The notes under the pieces are model-generated. The model was not told the origin of the DNA. It did not search any database and worked only from the letters and a program-made list of their open reading frames with translations. 64,000 bases of DNA, from NCBI GenBank assembly GCA_946481275.1, contig CAMLMV010000011.1, positions 98,646 through 162,645 on the forward strand. The letters are read 5' to 3'. The stretch is from an uncultured Massilia sp. GTDB taxonomy: Bacteria > Pseudomonadota > Gammaproteobacteria > Burkholderiales > Burkholderiaceae. Made by a program: the position numbers and the translations under genes. The stretch's first letter is position 1; each line of letters opens with the position of its first letter. Positions 1-8,851 of the stretch are shown in pieces.

Positions 1-1455
1 CTCCGACAGCGTCTTGCCTTTCTTGTACGGGCGGTCGCGCGCCGTCAGGGCCTCGAAGATGTCGGCGATGGCCATCACGCGGGCCTGCACGGACATCTGC
101 TCGCGCGTGAGGCCACGCGGATAGCCCTTGCCGTCCATGCGCTCGTGGTGGCCGCCGGCGTATTCGGGGACATTCTTGAGGTGCTTCGGCCAGGGCAGGG
201 ATTCGAGCATGCGGATCGTCACGACGATGTGGTTGTTGATGATCTTGCGTTCTTCGTCGTTGAGTGTACCAAAGCGCACGGTCAGGTTGTGCACCTCGTC
301 GTCGTCCAGGAAATCGCGCTCGGCGCCGTCCGGCCCCGTCCAGCGGTACGTCGCGATGCGGCGCACGCGCTCCTGGTCGTCGGGCGACATGCCTTCGCCG
401 CCGATGTTCGCCTGGCGCAGGAAGTCGCGGTCCGAACGCAGGCGCGCCTGCTCCGACGCGAGGCGGTCGGCGAGCGCCGCGCGGTCCGCGTCCGGTTCGA
501 GTTGCTCGCGCAACGCGCGGATCTCGGCGTCGCGCAAAAGCACCTCGAAGCGCGTGTCGATCATGTGGATGCGGTCGAAGATCGTCTCCAGCTTCGTCGC
601 CTTGTCGACGACGTGGACCGGCGTCGTGATCTTGCCGCAGTCGTGCAGCAGGCCGGCCATCCACAGTTCGCGGCGGTCGCGGTCGCTCATGCGGAACGAT
701 GCCATCGGCCCGATGGGCGTCTCGTGCACGGCCTCGGCCAGCATCATCGTCAGCTCCGGCACGAACTGGCAGTGGCGGCCCGTGTACGGCGATTTTTCGT
801 CGATGCCGATGTTGATCAGGTTGACGAGGGCTTCCAGCAGCTGTTCCATCTGCACGACGAGCTGCTGGTTCGTGAGCGCGACCGCCGCCTGCGCCGCCAG
901 CGCCTCGATGAAGCGCTGGTCGGTGTCGGAGAACGCGCAGATCTCGTCCGTGTCCCGGTCCTTCGCGTTGATCAGCTGGAGCACGCCGATCAGTTCCCCC
1001 TCGTGGTTCGTCATCGGCACCGTCAGGATCGACTTGGACCGGTAGCCGAACGTCTGGTCGAACGAACGCATGCCCGAGAAGTTGAAGACGTCGGCCTGGT
1101 ACACGTCGGCGATGTTCACGGACTGGTGGAAGTTGGCCGCATACGCCGCCACCGAGGCCAGGTTCTTGTTGCCGTACTGGTCGTACAGCGGGATCGGCGG
1201 CAGGTCGATCGAGTTGCCGCTGGCACCGCCCTGGTAGAGTTCCAGCGTGTCGTTCAGCGAAATGTGGAAGCACAGGCTGCGTTCGTCGCCGCTCGGGCGG
1301 TACAGCGTGCCGCCGTCCGCGTGCGTCATGCTCTTGGCAACCTTCAGGATGCGGTCGAGGAAGGAACCGATGTCGTGGCCGTCGCCGAGGGCGACGCTGA
1401 CCTCCGTGAGCAGGTCGAGCCGCTCTACGATATTGGCCGGGGTGAGCTCTTGCAT
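1..1455 (-). CDS. GAF and HD-GYP domain phosphohydrolase (3' end beyond window)
   Basis: This is the first 485 codons of a minus-strand gene whose stop lies off the left edge. The N-terminal ~180 residues read as a GAF sensor domain. Next comes an HD-type phosphohydrolase with the dyad in LLHDCGK and the HD-GYP signature in MDGKGYPRG, followed by ARVMAIADIFEALTARDRPY. About 90 charged residues separate the HD dyad from the HHE/GYP part, longer than in minimal HD-GYP domains. HD-GYP proteins usually hydrolyse cyclic di-GMP (family knowledge), so a cytosolic c-di-GMP phosphodiesterase is the likely role. The chosen ATG gives MQELTPANIVERL; a GTG six codons upstream is in frame and cannot be excluded. 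It is divergent from the MBL/GspE operon across about 210 bp. Confidence 0.85.
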   Translation of the reverse strand, partial: MQELTPANIVERLDLLTEVSVALGDGHDIGSFLDRILKVAKSMTHADGGTLYRPSGDERSLCFHISLNDTLELYQGGASGNSIDLPPIPLYDQYGNKNLASVAAYAANFHQSVNIADVYQADVFNFSGMRSFDQTFGYRSKSILTVPMTNHEGELIGVLQLINAKDRDTDEICAFSDTDQRFIEALAAQAAVALTNQQLVVQMEQLLEALVNLINIGIDEKSPYTGRHCQFVPELTMMLAEAVHETPIGPMASFRMSDRDRRELWMAGLLHDCGKITTPVHVVDKATKLETIFDRIHMIDTRFEVLLRDAEIRALREQLEPDADRAALADRLASEQARLRSDRDFLRQANIGGEGMSPDDQERVRRIATYRWTGPDGAERDFLDDDEVHNLTVRFGTLNDEERKIINNHIVVTIRMLESLPWPKHLKNVPEYAGGHHERMDGKGYPRGLTREQMSVQARVMAIADIFEALTARDRPYKKGKTLSE

Positions 1456-1666
1456 GTGATGGATCGCCACATTAATTGCCGGGATGAAATTCTCCCACAG
1501 TGTAACGTCGTTACACGCCGCTGTACACCAACCGATGCATAATTGCAAAATTCAGATAATCAGTTACAAATTGACGTTATGATCTGACATATATTTGCAA
1601 CGGTGCAGGCCTGGCCGCGATGAAAAATACAAGCAGACGACGAGGCTGCGCAGCAAGGGAGTCCCA

Positions 1667-2569
1667 ATGAAATTCAGATTCTGGGGAGTGCGCGGGTCGA
1701 TCCCGTCCCCCGGGCCGCGTACCGTGCGCTACGGCGGCAACACCACGTGCATCGAAGTGCGCGGCGACGACGGCACCCTCGTGGTGCTGGACGCCGGCAC
1801 GGGGATCTATGCGCTCGCCCAGGACCTGATGCGACGGCGCGGGCAAGACGGCGCGCCCGTGCGCGCCAACATTTTCATTACGCACAGCCATTGGGACCAC
1901 ATCCACGGCCTGCCCTTCTTCACGCCGCTGTTCGTGCAGGGCACGCGGGTGTGCCTGCACGGCGCCCACGATCCCGTCACGGGCCAGGGCATCGAGCACG
2001 TGATGGGCGTACAGCTGCAGAACAGCTACTTCCCCGTCAGCGAGGAACGGATGGACGCCACCATCGACTACCGGACGCTGGACATCGGCGTGCCGCACGC
2101 GGTGGGCGACGTGGTCGTGCACAACGTCGTGATGAACCACCCCGTGACGAACCTCGGCTACCGCGTCGAATGCAACGGCCGCGCCATGTTCTTCACGGGC
2201 GACCACGAACCGTTCTTCAATCCGCACGCCCCCGGCAGCGCGGACCACGACGCGGCGCAGCGCGAGATCGAGCGGCGCGAGCGCGAGATCGAGCGCACGA
2301 TGGAAGGCGTCGACGCGCTCGTCGCCGACTGCTCGTACACGCTCGACGAATATCCGGCCAAGCAGGGCTGGGGCCACGGCACGTTCGACGGCGCCATCGC
2401 GCTGGCGCTGAAGGTCGGCGCGCGCAGCCTGTATTGCACCCACCACGAGCCGACCCGCTCGGACGACGAGCTCGAAGCCGTATTCGCGCAAGCGGTCGCC
2501 CGCTGGCAGGACCGGTTGGACGGCCTCGCCGTGACGCTGGCGTACGAAGGCCTGGAAGTGGAACTCTGA
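1667..2569 (+). CDS. MBL-fold metallo-hydrolase (class II cyclic-nucleotide phosphodiesterase/RNase Z-like)
   Basis: A 300-residue metallo-beta-lactamase-fold hydrolase with no signal peptide, so cytosolic. The metal ligands are visible as HSHWDH (His73, His75, Asp77, His78), then MNHP, FTGDHE and CTHHEP. The opening MKFRFWGVRGSIPSPG is typical of stand-alone MBL hydrolases distantly related to RNase Z and class II cAMP phosphodiesterases; the substrate cannot be read from sequence. The start at 1667 is set by AAGGGAG seven bases upstream; a longer open frame begins at 1595 but has no good ribosome site. The stop overlaps the next start (TGATG), so it is translationally coupled to the GAF-GspE ATPase, which suggests both act in one process. 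Confidence 0.85.
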   Translation: MKFRFWGVRGSIPSPGPRTVRYGGNTTCIEVRGDDGTLVVLDAGTGIYALAQDLMRRRGQDGAPVRANIFITHSHWDHIHGLPFFTPLFVQGTRVCLHGAHDPVTGQGIEHVMGVQLQNSYFPVSEERMDATIDYRTLDIGVPHAVGDVVVHNVVMNHPVTNLGYRVECNGRAMFFTGDHEPFFNPHAPGSADHDAAQREIERREREIERTMEGVDALVADCSYTLDEYPAKQGWGHGTFDGAIALALKVGARSLYCTHHEPTRSDDELEAVFAQAVARWQDRLDGLAVTLAYEGLEVEL

Positions 2570-4962
2570 TGAGCGGCGACTTCGTGGATCAGCAGACGGG
2601 AGAACGGCGGGCCGACCGGCGCGCGCCGGACGACACGGCGCGGCGGCTCGACTTCCAGCGCCGCCTGCAGGCAATCACCACGAGTATCCACGCCACCGCC
2701 AACCTGGACCAGATCATGCTCGACCTGGGCCAGGAGTTCTGCGACCTGTTCGATGCCGACCGTTTTACCCTGTACGCCGTGACGCCGGCGCAGGACGCCC
2801 TCGTCGCCAAGGTCAAGACCGGCCTGGCCGAAATCCGCCACCTGCAGCTGCCGATCGGGCCCGGCTCCATCGCCGGCTTCGTGGCGCTGGCGCGCCTGAC
2901 CGTCAACATCGCCGACGTCTACGACGAGGCCGAGCTGCGGCGCCTGGCGCCCACGCTGCGCTTCCAGCGCGGCGTCGACCAGCGCACGGGCTACCGCACG
3001 CGCGAGATGCTGGTGGCGCCGCTGATCGACGCGAGCGGCGCGCTGCTCGGCGTCATCCAGTTCATCAACCACCGCAGCGGCGGCCCGTTCCCCCAGCTGT
3101 GCCTCGACGGCATCAGGCAGTTGTGCGACACCCTGGCCGTCGCGTTCAGCCAGCGCCTGCGCGCGCCGCTGCCGCGCGGCCGCTACGATGCCCTCGTGAC
3201 GCGCGCGGTGCTCGCCGTGCAGGAACTGGAACTCGCGACGCGCCTCGCGCGCGAGCGCGACGCCGACATCGAGGACGTGCTGTTGTCCGATTTCCACCTG
3301 AAGCCGGCCCAGATCGGCGAGGCGTTGTCGGCGTACTGCGGCCTGCCCTACGAACCGTTCCGCGCCGAGCGCGTGAAACCCGTCGAGCTGCTGCGCAACC
3401 TGAAGCCGCAGTACGCGCTCGAACATGGCTGGCTGCCGCTGGAGGACGGTCCCGACGGCCTCGTGCTGATGGCGCTGGACCCGGAACGCGTCGCCGCCAG
3501 CCACATCGCCGCGCAGGTGTTCGGCCGCGCGCGCATCGCGTGGCGCGTGACGACCCGCCACGACCTGCACCAGACGGTGGCCCAGTTCTTCGGCGGGCCC
3601 GTGGCCGACGATCGGAGTGTCGGCGAACTGCTGTCGCAGCTCGACGAGAGCGGCGACCTGGACGAGGATGCGGAAGGCGGCAGCACCGAGGTCTCGGCCG
3701 CCGTCGAGAACGAGCTGGTCAAGCTCCTGAACCGGATCATCGTCGACGCGCACCGCCAGGGCGCGTCCGACATCCACATCGAACCGCAGCCGGGGCGCGG
3801 CAAGACGGGCATCCGCTTCCGCAAGGACGGCGTGCTGGTGCCATACATCGAGATCCCGGCCAGCTACCGCAACGCCCTCGTCGCGCGCGTAAAAATCATG
3901 TGCGACCTCGACATCTCCGAACGGCGCAAGCCGCAGGACGGCAAGATCCGCTTCCGCAAGTACGGCCCGCTCGACATCGAACTGCGCGTGGCGACGATCC
4001 CGTCCAGCGGCGGCGTCGAGGACATCGTGATGCGCATCCTGCAGGCCGGCGAGCCGATCCCGCTCGACAGCCTGGGCATCCTGCCGCACAACCTGGCGCG
4101 CCTGAAGGAAGCCGTCGCCAAGCCGTACGGCCTGTTCTTCGTGTGCGGGCCGACCGGCTCCGGCAAGACGACGACCCTGCACTCGATCCTGGCGCACCTG
4201 AACACGCCGGAGACGAAGATCTGGACGGCCGAGGATCCGGTCGAGATCACCCAGAAGGGCCTGCGCCAGGTGCAGGTCAACCGCAAGACGGGCCTCGACT
4301 TCGCGACCGTCATGCGCGCTTTTCTCCGCGCCGACCCGGACGTGATCATGGTCGGCGAGATGCGCGACCGCGAGACCGTCAGCACGGGCATCGAGGCGTC
4401 GCTGACGGGCCACCTCGTGTTTTCAACACTGCACACGAACAGCGCGCCGGAATCCGTCGTGCGCCTGCTCGACATGGGCATGGACCCATTCAATTTTGCC
4501 GACGCCCTGCTGGGCATCCTGGCGCAGCGTCTCGCGCGCCGCCTGTGCACCGCGTGCCGCCAGCCCTACCGCCCGGACGACGCCGAGGTGGAGGCGCTGC
4601 TCGACGAGTATTGCGAAGAGCTGCGCGGCCAGGTTTCGTACAAGGCCGACCCGCAGGCCGCGCGCGCGGCCGTGCTGGCCGGCTGGCGCCAGCGCCACGG
4701 CGATGCGTCCGGGCGCTTCACTTTGTACCGCGCCGTGGGCTGCGCCGAGTGCAACAAGGGATACCGCGGGCGCGTCGGCCTGCATGAACTGATGCTGGGC
4801 AGCGAGCGTATCAAGCGCCTGCTGACCGAGCACGCGCGCGTGGCCGAACTGCTCGCGGCCGCGCTGGAGGACGGGATGCTGACCCTGAAAATGGACGGCA
4901 TCGAGAAGATCCTGGGCGGCGTCACCGACATCAAGATGGTGCGCGCCGTCTGCATCAAATGA
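2569..4962 (+). CDS. GAF domain plus GspE/PilB-type secretion ATPase
   Basis: A 797-residue protein with three parts. Residues ~20-195 form a GAF domain ending in the strand LLGVIQFIN. Residues ~215-330 resemble the MshEN/T2SSE N-terminal domain (LKPAQIGEALSAYCGLPY). Residues ~385-795 are a GspE/PilB ATPase core with Walker A GPTGSGKTTTL at ~526, an Asp box, Walker B DVIMVGEMRD, and a CxxC pair near 661 plus CAEC near 725 that form the usual zinc element. GspE-family ATPases power pilus or type II secretion assembly, and MshEN domains can bind c-di-GMP (family knowledge). No gspF, pilC, pilin or secretin gene is nearby, so this is an orphan ATPase with a fused sensor. Its partner is unknown, and MshEN binding residues look degenerate by eye. 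Confidence 0.88.
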   Translation: MSGDFVDQQTGERRADRRAPDDTARRLDFQRRLQAITTSIHATANLDQIMLDLGQEFCDLFDADRFTLYAVTPAQDALVAKVKTGLAEIRHLQLPIGPGSIAGFVALARLTVNIADVYDEAELRRLAPTLRFQRGVDQRTGYRTREMLVAPLIDASGALLGVIQFINHRSGGPFPQLCLDGIRQLCDTLAVAFSQRLRAPLPRGRYDALVTRAVLAVQELELATRLARERDADIEDVLLSDFHLKPAQIGEALSAYCGLPYEPFRAERVKPVELLRNLKPQYALEHGWLPLEDGPDGLVLMALDPERVAASHIAAQVFGRARIAWRVTTRHDLHQTVAQFFGGPVADDRSVGELLSQLDESGDLDEDAEGGSTEVSAAVENELVKLLNRIIVDAHRQGASDIHIEPQPGRGKTGIRFRKDGVLVPYIEIPASYRNALVARVKIMCDLDISERRKPQDGKIRFRKYGPLDIELRVATIPSSGGVEDIVMRILQAGEPIPLDSLGILPHNLARLKEAVAKPYGLFFVCGPTGSGKTTTLHSILAHLNTPETKIWTAEDPVEITQKGLRQVQVNRKTGLDFATVMRAFLRADPDVIMVGEMRDRETVSTGIEASLTGHLVFSTLHTNSAPESVVRLLDMGMDPFNFADALLGILAQRLARRLCTACRQPYRPDDAEVEALLDEYCEELRGQVSYKADPQAARAAVLAGWRQRHGDASGRFTLYRAVGCAECNKGYRGRVGLHELMLGSERIKRLLTEHARVAELLAAALEDGMLTLKMDGIEKILGGVTDIKMVRAVCIK

Positions 4963-4998
4963 CCTGCCAACCGCAACTCACTACAGGAGAGTCACGTA

Positions 4999-5247
4999 AT
5001 GAACCGCATCGTTCCGCCGATCCTGGCGGCCACCGCCATCCTGCTGTCCGGCTGCGCCGCCGACGGCGCCAAACCGACGCAAGGTGGTAACACCTACCTC
5101 GATTCGAGCTACACGCCGACCGGCACCCTCATCCCGCGCAAGGCGCCGAGCCGCACGGACAACCTGACGATCGTCGACAAGCAGGCGCTCGAGAACGACC
5201 GCACCAACGGCGGCGGCACCAACAACTGGGCAGCGGGCAAGCCCTGA
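4999..5247 (+). CDS. small lipoprotein of unknown function
   Basis: An 82-residue protein with a type II signal peptide: MNRIVPP, a hydrophobic stretch, then lipobox LLSGC with Cys19 as the lipidation site. The mature ~63 residues are polar, with no domain I recognise. A good ribosome site (CAGGAGAG) lies 36 bp downstream of the GspE-like gene, so co-transcription is likely. A strong bidirectional terminator follows. It could be an outer-membrane or periplasmic component working with the upstream ATPase, but nothing in the sequence proves this. Confidence 0.75.
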   Translation: MNRIVPPILAATAILLSGCAADGAKPTQGGNTYLDSSYTPTGTLIPRKAPSRTDNLTIVDKQALENDRTNGGGTNNWAAGKP

Positions 5248-5265
5248 TCCGCAACACGTGATGGC

Positions 5266-5299
5266 AAAAGGGCCGGCGGTCGCATCCCCGGCCCTTTTT
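5266..5299. terminator. bidirectional rho-independent terminator
   Basis: An 11-bp stem, AAAAGGGCCGG pairing with CCGGCCCTTTT, has a T-run on each strand. It separates the convergent lipoprotein gene (plus) and pullulanase gene (minus). Confidence 0.85.
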
Positions 5300-5312
5300 C
5301 ATTGCGCCCCGA

Positions 5313-8300
5313 TCAGTCGTTCGCGTGCTGCACGAACACGGCCGCCGTGCGCGCCGGGATCGCGAACGTGCCGCCGTTGCGCTCGAAGCTCGACGCCTTC
5401 ACGACGTCGTCGCTGCCGTTCTTCTGGATGCGGTGCAGCTGCAGCTTGCGGCCCTTCAGTTCCGGGATCGCGATGGTCTTGCCGACCTTGTCGACATTGA
5501 ACACGACGACGACCGCCTTGTACTGGGCGCCCGGATAGCTCGCGCCGTCGATGCTCAGCGCGACGACGCCCGGCACCTGGTCCGGCCCCACGTTATGGAA
5601 CTTCAGGCGGTCGATCACGTCCTGCGCCGTGCGCAGGCGGAACAGCGTGGTGTCCGCGCGGATCGCGAGGAAGTCCTCGAACGCGTTCTTCGCGGCGAGG
5701 ATCGCGCGCGTGTCCGGTTTGATCAGCGGGTTGGCAAGGATCGGCGACATCAGCGGCCAGTTGTCCTGGTTCTGACCCGCCATCGGGAGGCCGACGCCAA
5801 AATTGTTGGACGCGTAGCTGTAATCCAGCCTGTTGAACCAGTCGCCCGCGTTGTAGCTGTCGCGGTCGAGCGATTTCGAGCGCAGGATTTCCTGGCCGGC
5901 GTGGAAGAACGGAATGCCCTGCGCCAGCACGTTGATCGCGGCACCGAGGGTCTGCACGCGCACGCGGTCGGACAGCGGCGTCGATTGCGGCAGGCGGAAC
6001 GCGTTGATGTCGAACAGCGTCTGGTTGTCGTGCGCCTCGATGTAGTTAATCGTCTCGGCCGGATTCGCCGCGAAGCCGGCCTGCTGGCCGAAGTAATCGA
6101 TCTGCGCGTTCGTGCGGACGTTGCCGAAGCGGTCCGTGAAGCGGTAGTCGCGCAACGTCCCGGACAGCGCGACGCGTACGAGGTCCGCGAGGCGCAGCGC
6201 ATCGTCGCGGGTCTGCGTCGACAGCGCGTTCGGGTCCGTGTACACGCCGTTGATGAAGCCCTGCTGGCTGATCAGCGCCTGGCCGCCGTCGCAGCAACCG
6301 CCGCCGCGCACCGTGTCGCGCATGCGGTCGTTGAACGAGCCGATGCCGGTGCCCGCCATGTTGGCCTGGCGCGCCTGCACGAAGCGGGCGTCGTTGCCGA
6401 CGGCGCCGAAGTTCCACGCCTCGCCGTACAGGTAGATGTCGCGGCCCGCGGCCTGGTTGACGCTGGTCTGCAGGCGCTTGATGAGATCCAGCGGCGACAG
6501 GCCCATGATGTCGAAGCGGAAGCTGTCGACCTTGTACTGGCGCGCCCACAGCGACACGGAATCGATGATCAGCTTGCCCATCATGGCGTTTTCCTGCGCG
6601 GTGTCGGCGCAGCAGCTGTCGTTCAGGATGTGGCCGTCGTTGGCCAGGCGGTAGTAATAGGTCGGCACGATGCGGTCGAGCACCGACAGCGGACCTTGTT
6701 GCGACTGGCTCGTGTGGTTGTACACGACGTCCATCGTCACGCGCAGGCCGGTCTCGTGCAGCGCCTGCACCATCGCGCGGAATTCGCGCACGCGCACGGC
6801 GCCGTCGTCGGCATCCGTCGCATAGCTGCCTTCCGGCGTATTGTAGTGGACCGGGTCGTAGCCCCAGTTGAAGCAGTCCGCATCCGCCACCGCGGCGACT
6901 GCTGCCTGCTGCGCCGTCGAGTCGACGCCGGCATTCGGGATGGCCGGCGTGACGCAGCCCTTCTCGTTGACGCTGGCGATGTCGAAGCTCGGCAACAGGT
7001 GAATGTGCGTCAGGCCCGCCTTCTGCAGCGATTTCAGGTGACGCATGCCGTTGGCGTTTTCATCCGTGAAGGCCAGGTACTTGCCGCGGTGGGCGGCCGG
7101 TACGGTGGCGTCGGAGGCCGAGAAGTCGCGGATGTGCAGCTCGTACAGCGCAATGTCGGTGGGCGCGTCGAGCTTCGGGATGCGCTGGTCGTCCCAGCCG
7201 GCCGGCTTCAGCTGCGGGCTGTCGAGGTTCGCGACGAAGCTGCGCGCGCTGTTTGCCGAGAGGCTCAGCGAATATGGATCGGTCACGGTGTTGGTGACGA
7301 TCTTGTTGTCGGCCCAGCGCGACAGCACCTGTACCGTGTACGTGTAGTAGGCGCGGTTGGCGAGCGTCGGATCGTTCGAGGTGGTGCTCCACACGCCGCT
7401 GGCCGCGTCGCGCGTCATCGGGACCGTCGTGGCGGTCGCCGCGTTCGCGCTCGCGTACAGGTTCAGCGCGACGGATTTCGCCGTCGGCGCCCACACGCGG
7501 AACGTCGCGCGGCCGCTCCGGTCGAACGTCACGCCCAGCTGGGCCTGCGCCGCCCGTGCCGCGTACAGGTCGTCCAGCAGGCCGGCCGTCTGCAGCGACG
7601 TCACCTGCACGAGGTTGCCGCTGGCATCGTACTGGGCGATGGCGAACTGGCCGCTGACCATCGCCGCCGCCCTGGCCGCGTCGGCGTCGGCCAGGCGCAG
7701 GCCCGTGGCGCCGGCCAGGTGCGGGTATTTCTGGCGGAGCGCGTCCGGCAGCGCGGACACGGTCAGGTCGAACGCGGCTTCCGCGCCGCTGAGACCGACC
7801 GGACCGCCTACGCTCGCCGCGAGGCCGCCATTCGCCGCGTAAAACAGCCTGTAGCGGCCGCCGGTGGGCACGCCTGGCCAAGCCAGCGTCGTGCTCGTGA
7901 GCCACTGGGCGTTGGCGAAGGCGAGATTGCCGAAGCTGAGCGCGGGCTGGCTCGTGTACACGGTGCAATCGCCTTCCAGCATCCAGACCTCCTGGCCCTT
8001 CGTCGCGACGTCGGCGTTCAGGTCGGCGTGCTGGTCGGCGCCGCAGTTCTTGGTGCCGTTGCCGTCGGTGACGAGGAACGAGATCGCGCTCTTGCCGGCC
8101 GCCAGCGGGATATCGACATAGCCGCCGAAACCGTCGCTGTTCGTGAACATGAAGCGGTCGGTGATCCACGCCGAGCTGGGATGCTGCGGGCCATCCCATG
8201 AATACACGCCCCACTGGGCCGTGTCGTTCTGGACGCGGTGGAAGTGCATGCGGATGCTGCCTGGCGCGACGGGCGTGGCCGCGGTGGCGGTGGCCGCGAG

Positions 8301-8426
8301 CATTCGAGTGCCGGACTGGGTGGCCTGCTGGCCCGCATCGCCGGCGCCGCAACCGGCCAGCAGCAAGCCGGCGCAGGCGGCCGCGACAAGGCCCGACCAT
8401 GAAGTCAAACTACTTCTGAATATCAT
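5313..8426 (-). CDS. pulA: lipoprotein pullulanase-type alpha-1,6-glucosidase
   Basis: A 1037-residue pullulanase. It starts with a lipoprotein signal ending LLLAGC (Cys ~26). A PUD-like starch-binding segment follows (residues ~55-150), then an all-beta insertion, an early-set domain (~290-390), and a GH13 barrel. Barrel landmarks are FNWGYDP (~519, the pullulanase form of YNWGYDP), DVVYNHT, SFRFDIMGL (nucleophile Asp ~638), YGEAWNF (acid/base Glu ~667) and EAHDNQTLFD. The enzyme debranches alpha-1,6 links in pullulan, glycogen or starch. The lipid anchor places it at the outer membrane or cell surface. GAGGGGACA just upstream supports the start. The gene stands alone between two terminators. 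Confidence 0.93.
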   Translation of the reverse strand: MIFRSSLTSWSGLVAAACAGLLLAGCGAGDAGQQATQSGTRMLAATATAATPVAPGSIRMHFHRVQNDTAQWGVYSWDGPQHPSSAWITDRFMFTNSDGFGGYVDIPLAAGKSAISFLVTDGNGTKNCGADQHADLNADVATKGQEVWMLEGDCTVYTSQPALSFGNLAFANAQWLTSTTLAWPGVPTGGRYRLFYAANGGLAASVGGPVGLSGAEAAFDLTVSALPDALRQKYPHLAGATGLRLADADAARAAAMVSGQFAIAQYDASGNLVQVTSLQTAGLLDDLYAARAAQAQLGVTFDRSGRATFRVWAPTAKSVALNLYASANAATATTVPMTRDAASGVWSTTSNDPTLANRAYYTYTVQVLSRWADNKIVTNTVTDPYSLSLSANSARSFVANLDSPQLKPAGWDDQRIPKLDAPTDIALYELHIRDFSASDATVPAAHRGKYLAFTDENANGMRHLKSLQKAGLTHIHLLPSFDIASVNEKGCVTPAIPNAGVDSTAQQAAVAAVADADCFNWGYDPVHYNTPEGSYATDADDGAVRVREFRAMVQALHETGLRVTMDVVYNHTSQSQQGPLSVLDRIVPTYYYRLANDGHILNDSCCADTAQENAMMGKLIIDSVSLWARQYKVDSFRFDIMGLSPLDLIKRLQTSVNQAAGRDIYLYGEAWNFGAVGNDARFVQARQANMAGTGIGSFNDRMRDTVRGGGCCDGGQALISQQGFINGVYTDPNALSTQTRDDALRLADLVRVALSGTLRDYRFTDRFGNVRTNAQIDYFGQQAGFAANPAETINYIEAHDNQTLFDINAFRLPQSTPLSDRVRVQTLGAAINVLAQGIPFFHAGQEILRSKSLDRDSYNAGDWFNRLDYSYASNNFGVGLPMAGQNQDNWPLMSPILANPLIKPDTRAILAAKNAFEDFLAIRADTTLFRLRTAQDVIDRLKFHNVGPDQVPGVVALSIDGASYPGAQYKAVVVVFNVDKVGKTIAIPELKGRKLQLHRIQKNGSDDVVKASSFERNGGTFAIPARTAAVFVQHAND

Positions 8427-8503
8427 ATTGTCCCCTCTTCATTCTTATTGTGACCGACAGGCGTGGCCAGAACGGCAACGCTGGCCGACGATCGTATGTA
8501 ATA

Positions 8504-8521
8504 TTACTACGTCGTTAGTAA
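8504..8521. promoter_or_regulatory. 18-bp inverted repeat upstream of pulA, possible operator
   Basis: TTACTACGTCGTTAGTAA has perfect six-base arms (TTACTA/TAGTAA) and lies about 80 bp upstream of the pullulanase start in an A+T-rich stretch. Sugar-responsive repressors often use such sites near glucan-utilisation genes. The regulator is unknown and this is inference from symmetry and position. Confidence 0.3.
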
Positions 8522-8559
8522 AAATGAAAAAGAACCGCTGGAGTGTGGCACAAACCCCA

Positions 8560-8762
8560 AATTCGGGGTCAGAGCACATTTCTCGCGCGATTCGGGGTCA
8601 GAGCACTTTTTGAAGAAAGAAACTGCAGGAATCTTCGGGCAGGCTGCTAGTGTAAAACGATGACCAACGTACCCAGCCATTGCGATAACGTCGCTTCTTC
8701 GCATCTTTTGAAAATGTGCTCTGACCCCGAATTGGCGGGAAAATGTGCTCTGACCCCGAATT
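8560..8762. repeat. REP-like repeat cluster A: two forward, two inverted copies
   Basis: Two copies of (A)ATTCGGGGTCAGAGCAC (8560-8580, 8590-8610) face two inverted copies, GTGCTCTGACCCCGAATT (8711-8733, 8740-8762). Between the inner copies lie 100 nt of unique sequence without a convincing gene. The same 18-nt unit recurs at about 23.6, 33.7 and 54.5 kb. The cluster fills most of the 425-bp gap between pulA and pit; outside it that gap holds only the pulA upstream region and the pit terminator. Confidence 0.85.
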
Positions 8763-8806
8763 GGAGTAATTTCCTGGAACCGGTGTCTGATCTGGTTCCG
8801 GAAAGT

Positions 8807-8832
8807 AAAAAAGCAGCCCGGAGGCTGCTTTT
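8807..8832 (-). terminator. rho-independent terminator of the pit operon
   Basis: Stem AAGCAGCC/GGCTGCTT with a loop of about four bases is followed, read on the minus strand, by a six-T run. It lies 20 bp past the pit stop codon. Confidence 0.85.
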
Positions 8833-8851
8833 CGATGCGGGCGCGGTGCGC

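Noticed and set aside
2158..4413. Open frame of about 750 codons antisense to the GspE-like ATPase
   Set aside because: Composition is typical of an antisense shadow (Arg/Asp/Val-rich), with no ribosome site or motifs.
5325..8201. Open frame of about 950 codons antisense to pullulanase
   Set aside because: Same codon-bias artefact; no recognisable domain.
8660..8767. Small plus-strand ORF reading through repeat cluster A
   Set aside because: The frame is made largely of the repeat itself and lacks a ribosome site; the same pseudo-peptide appears at other clusters.
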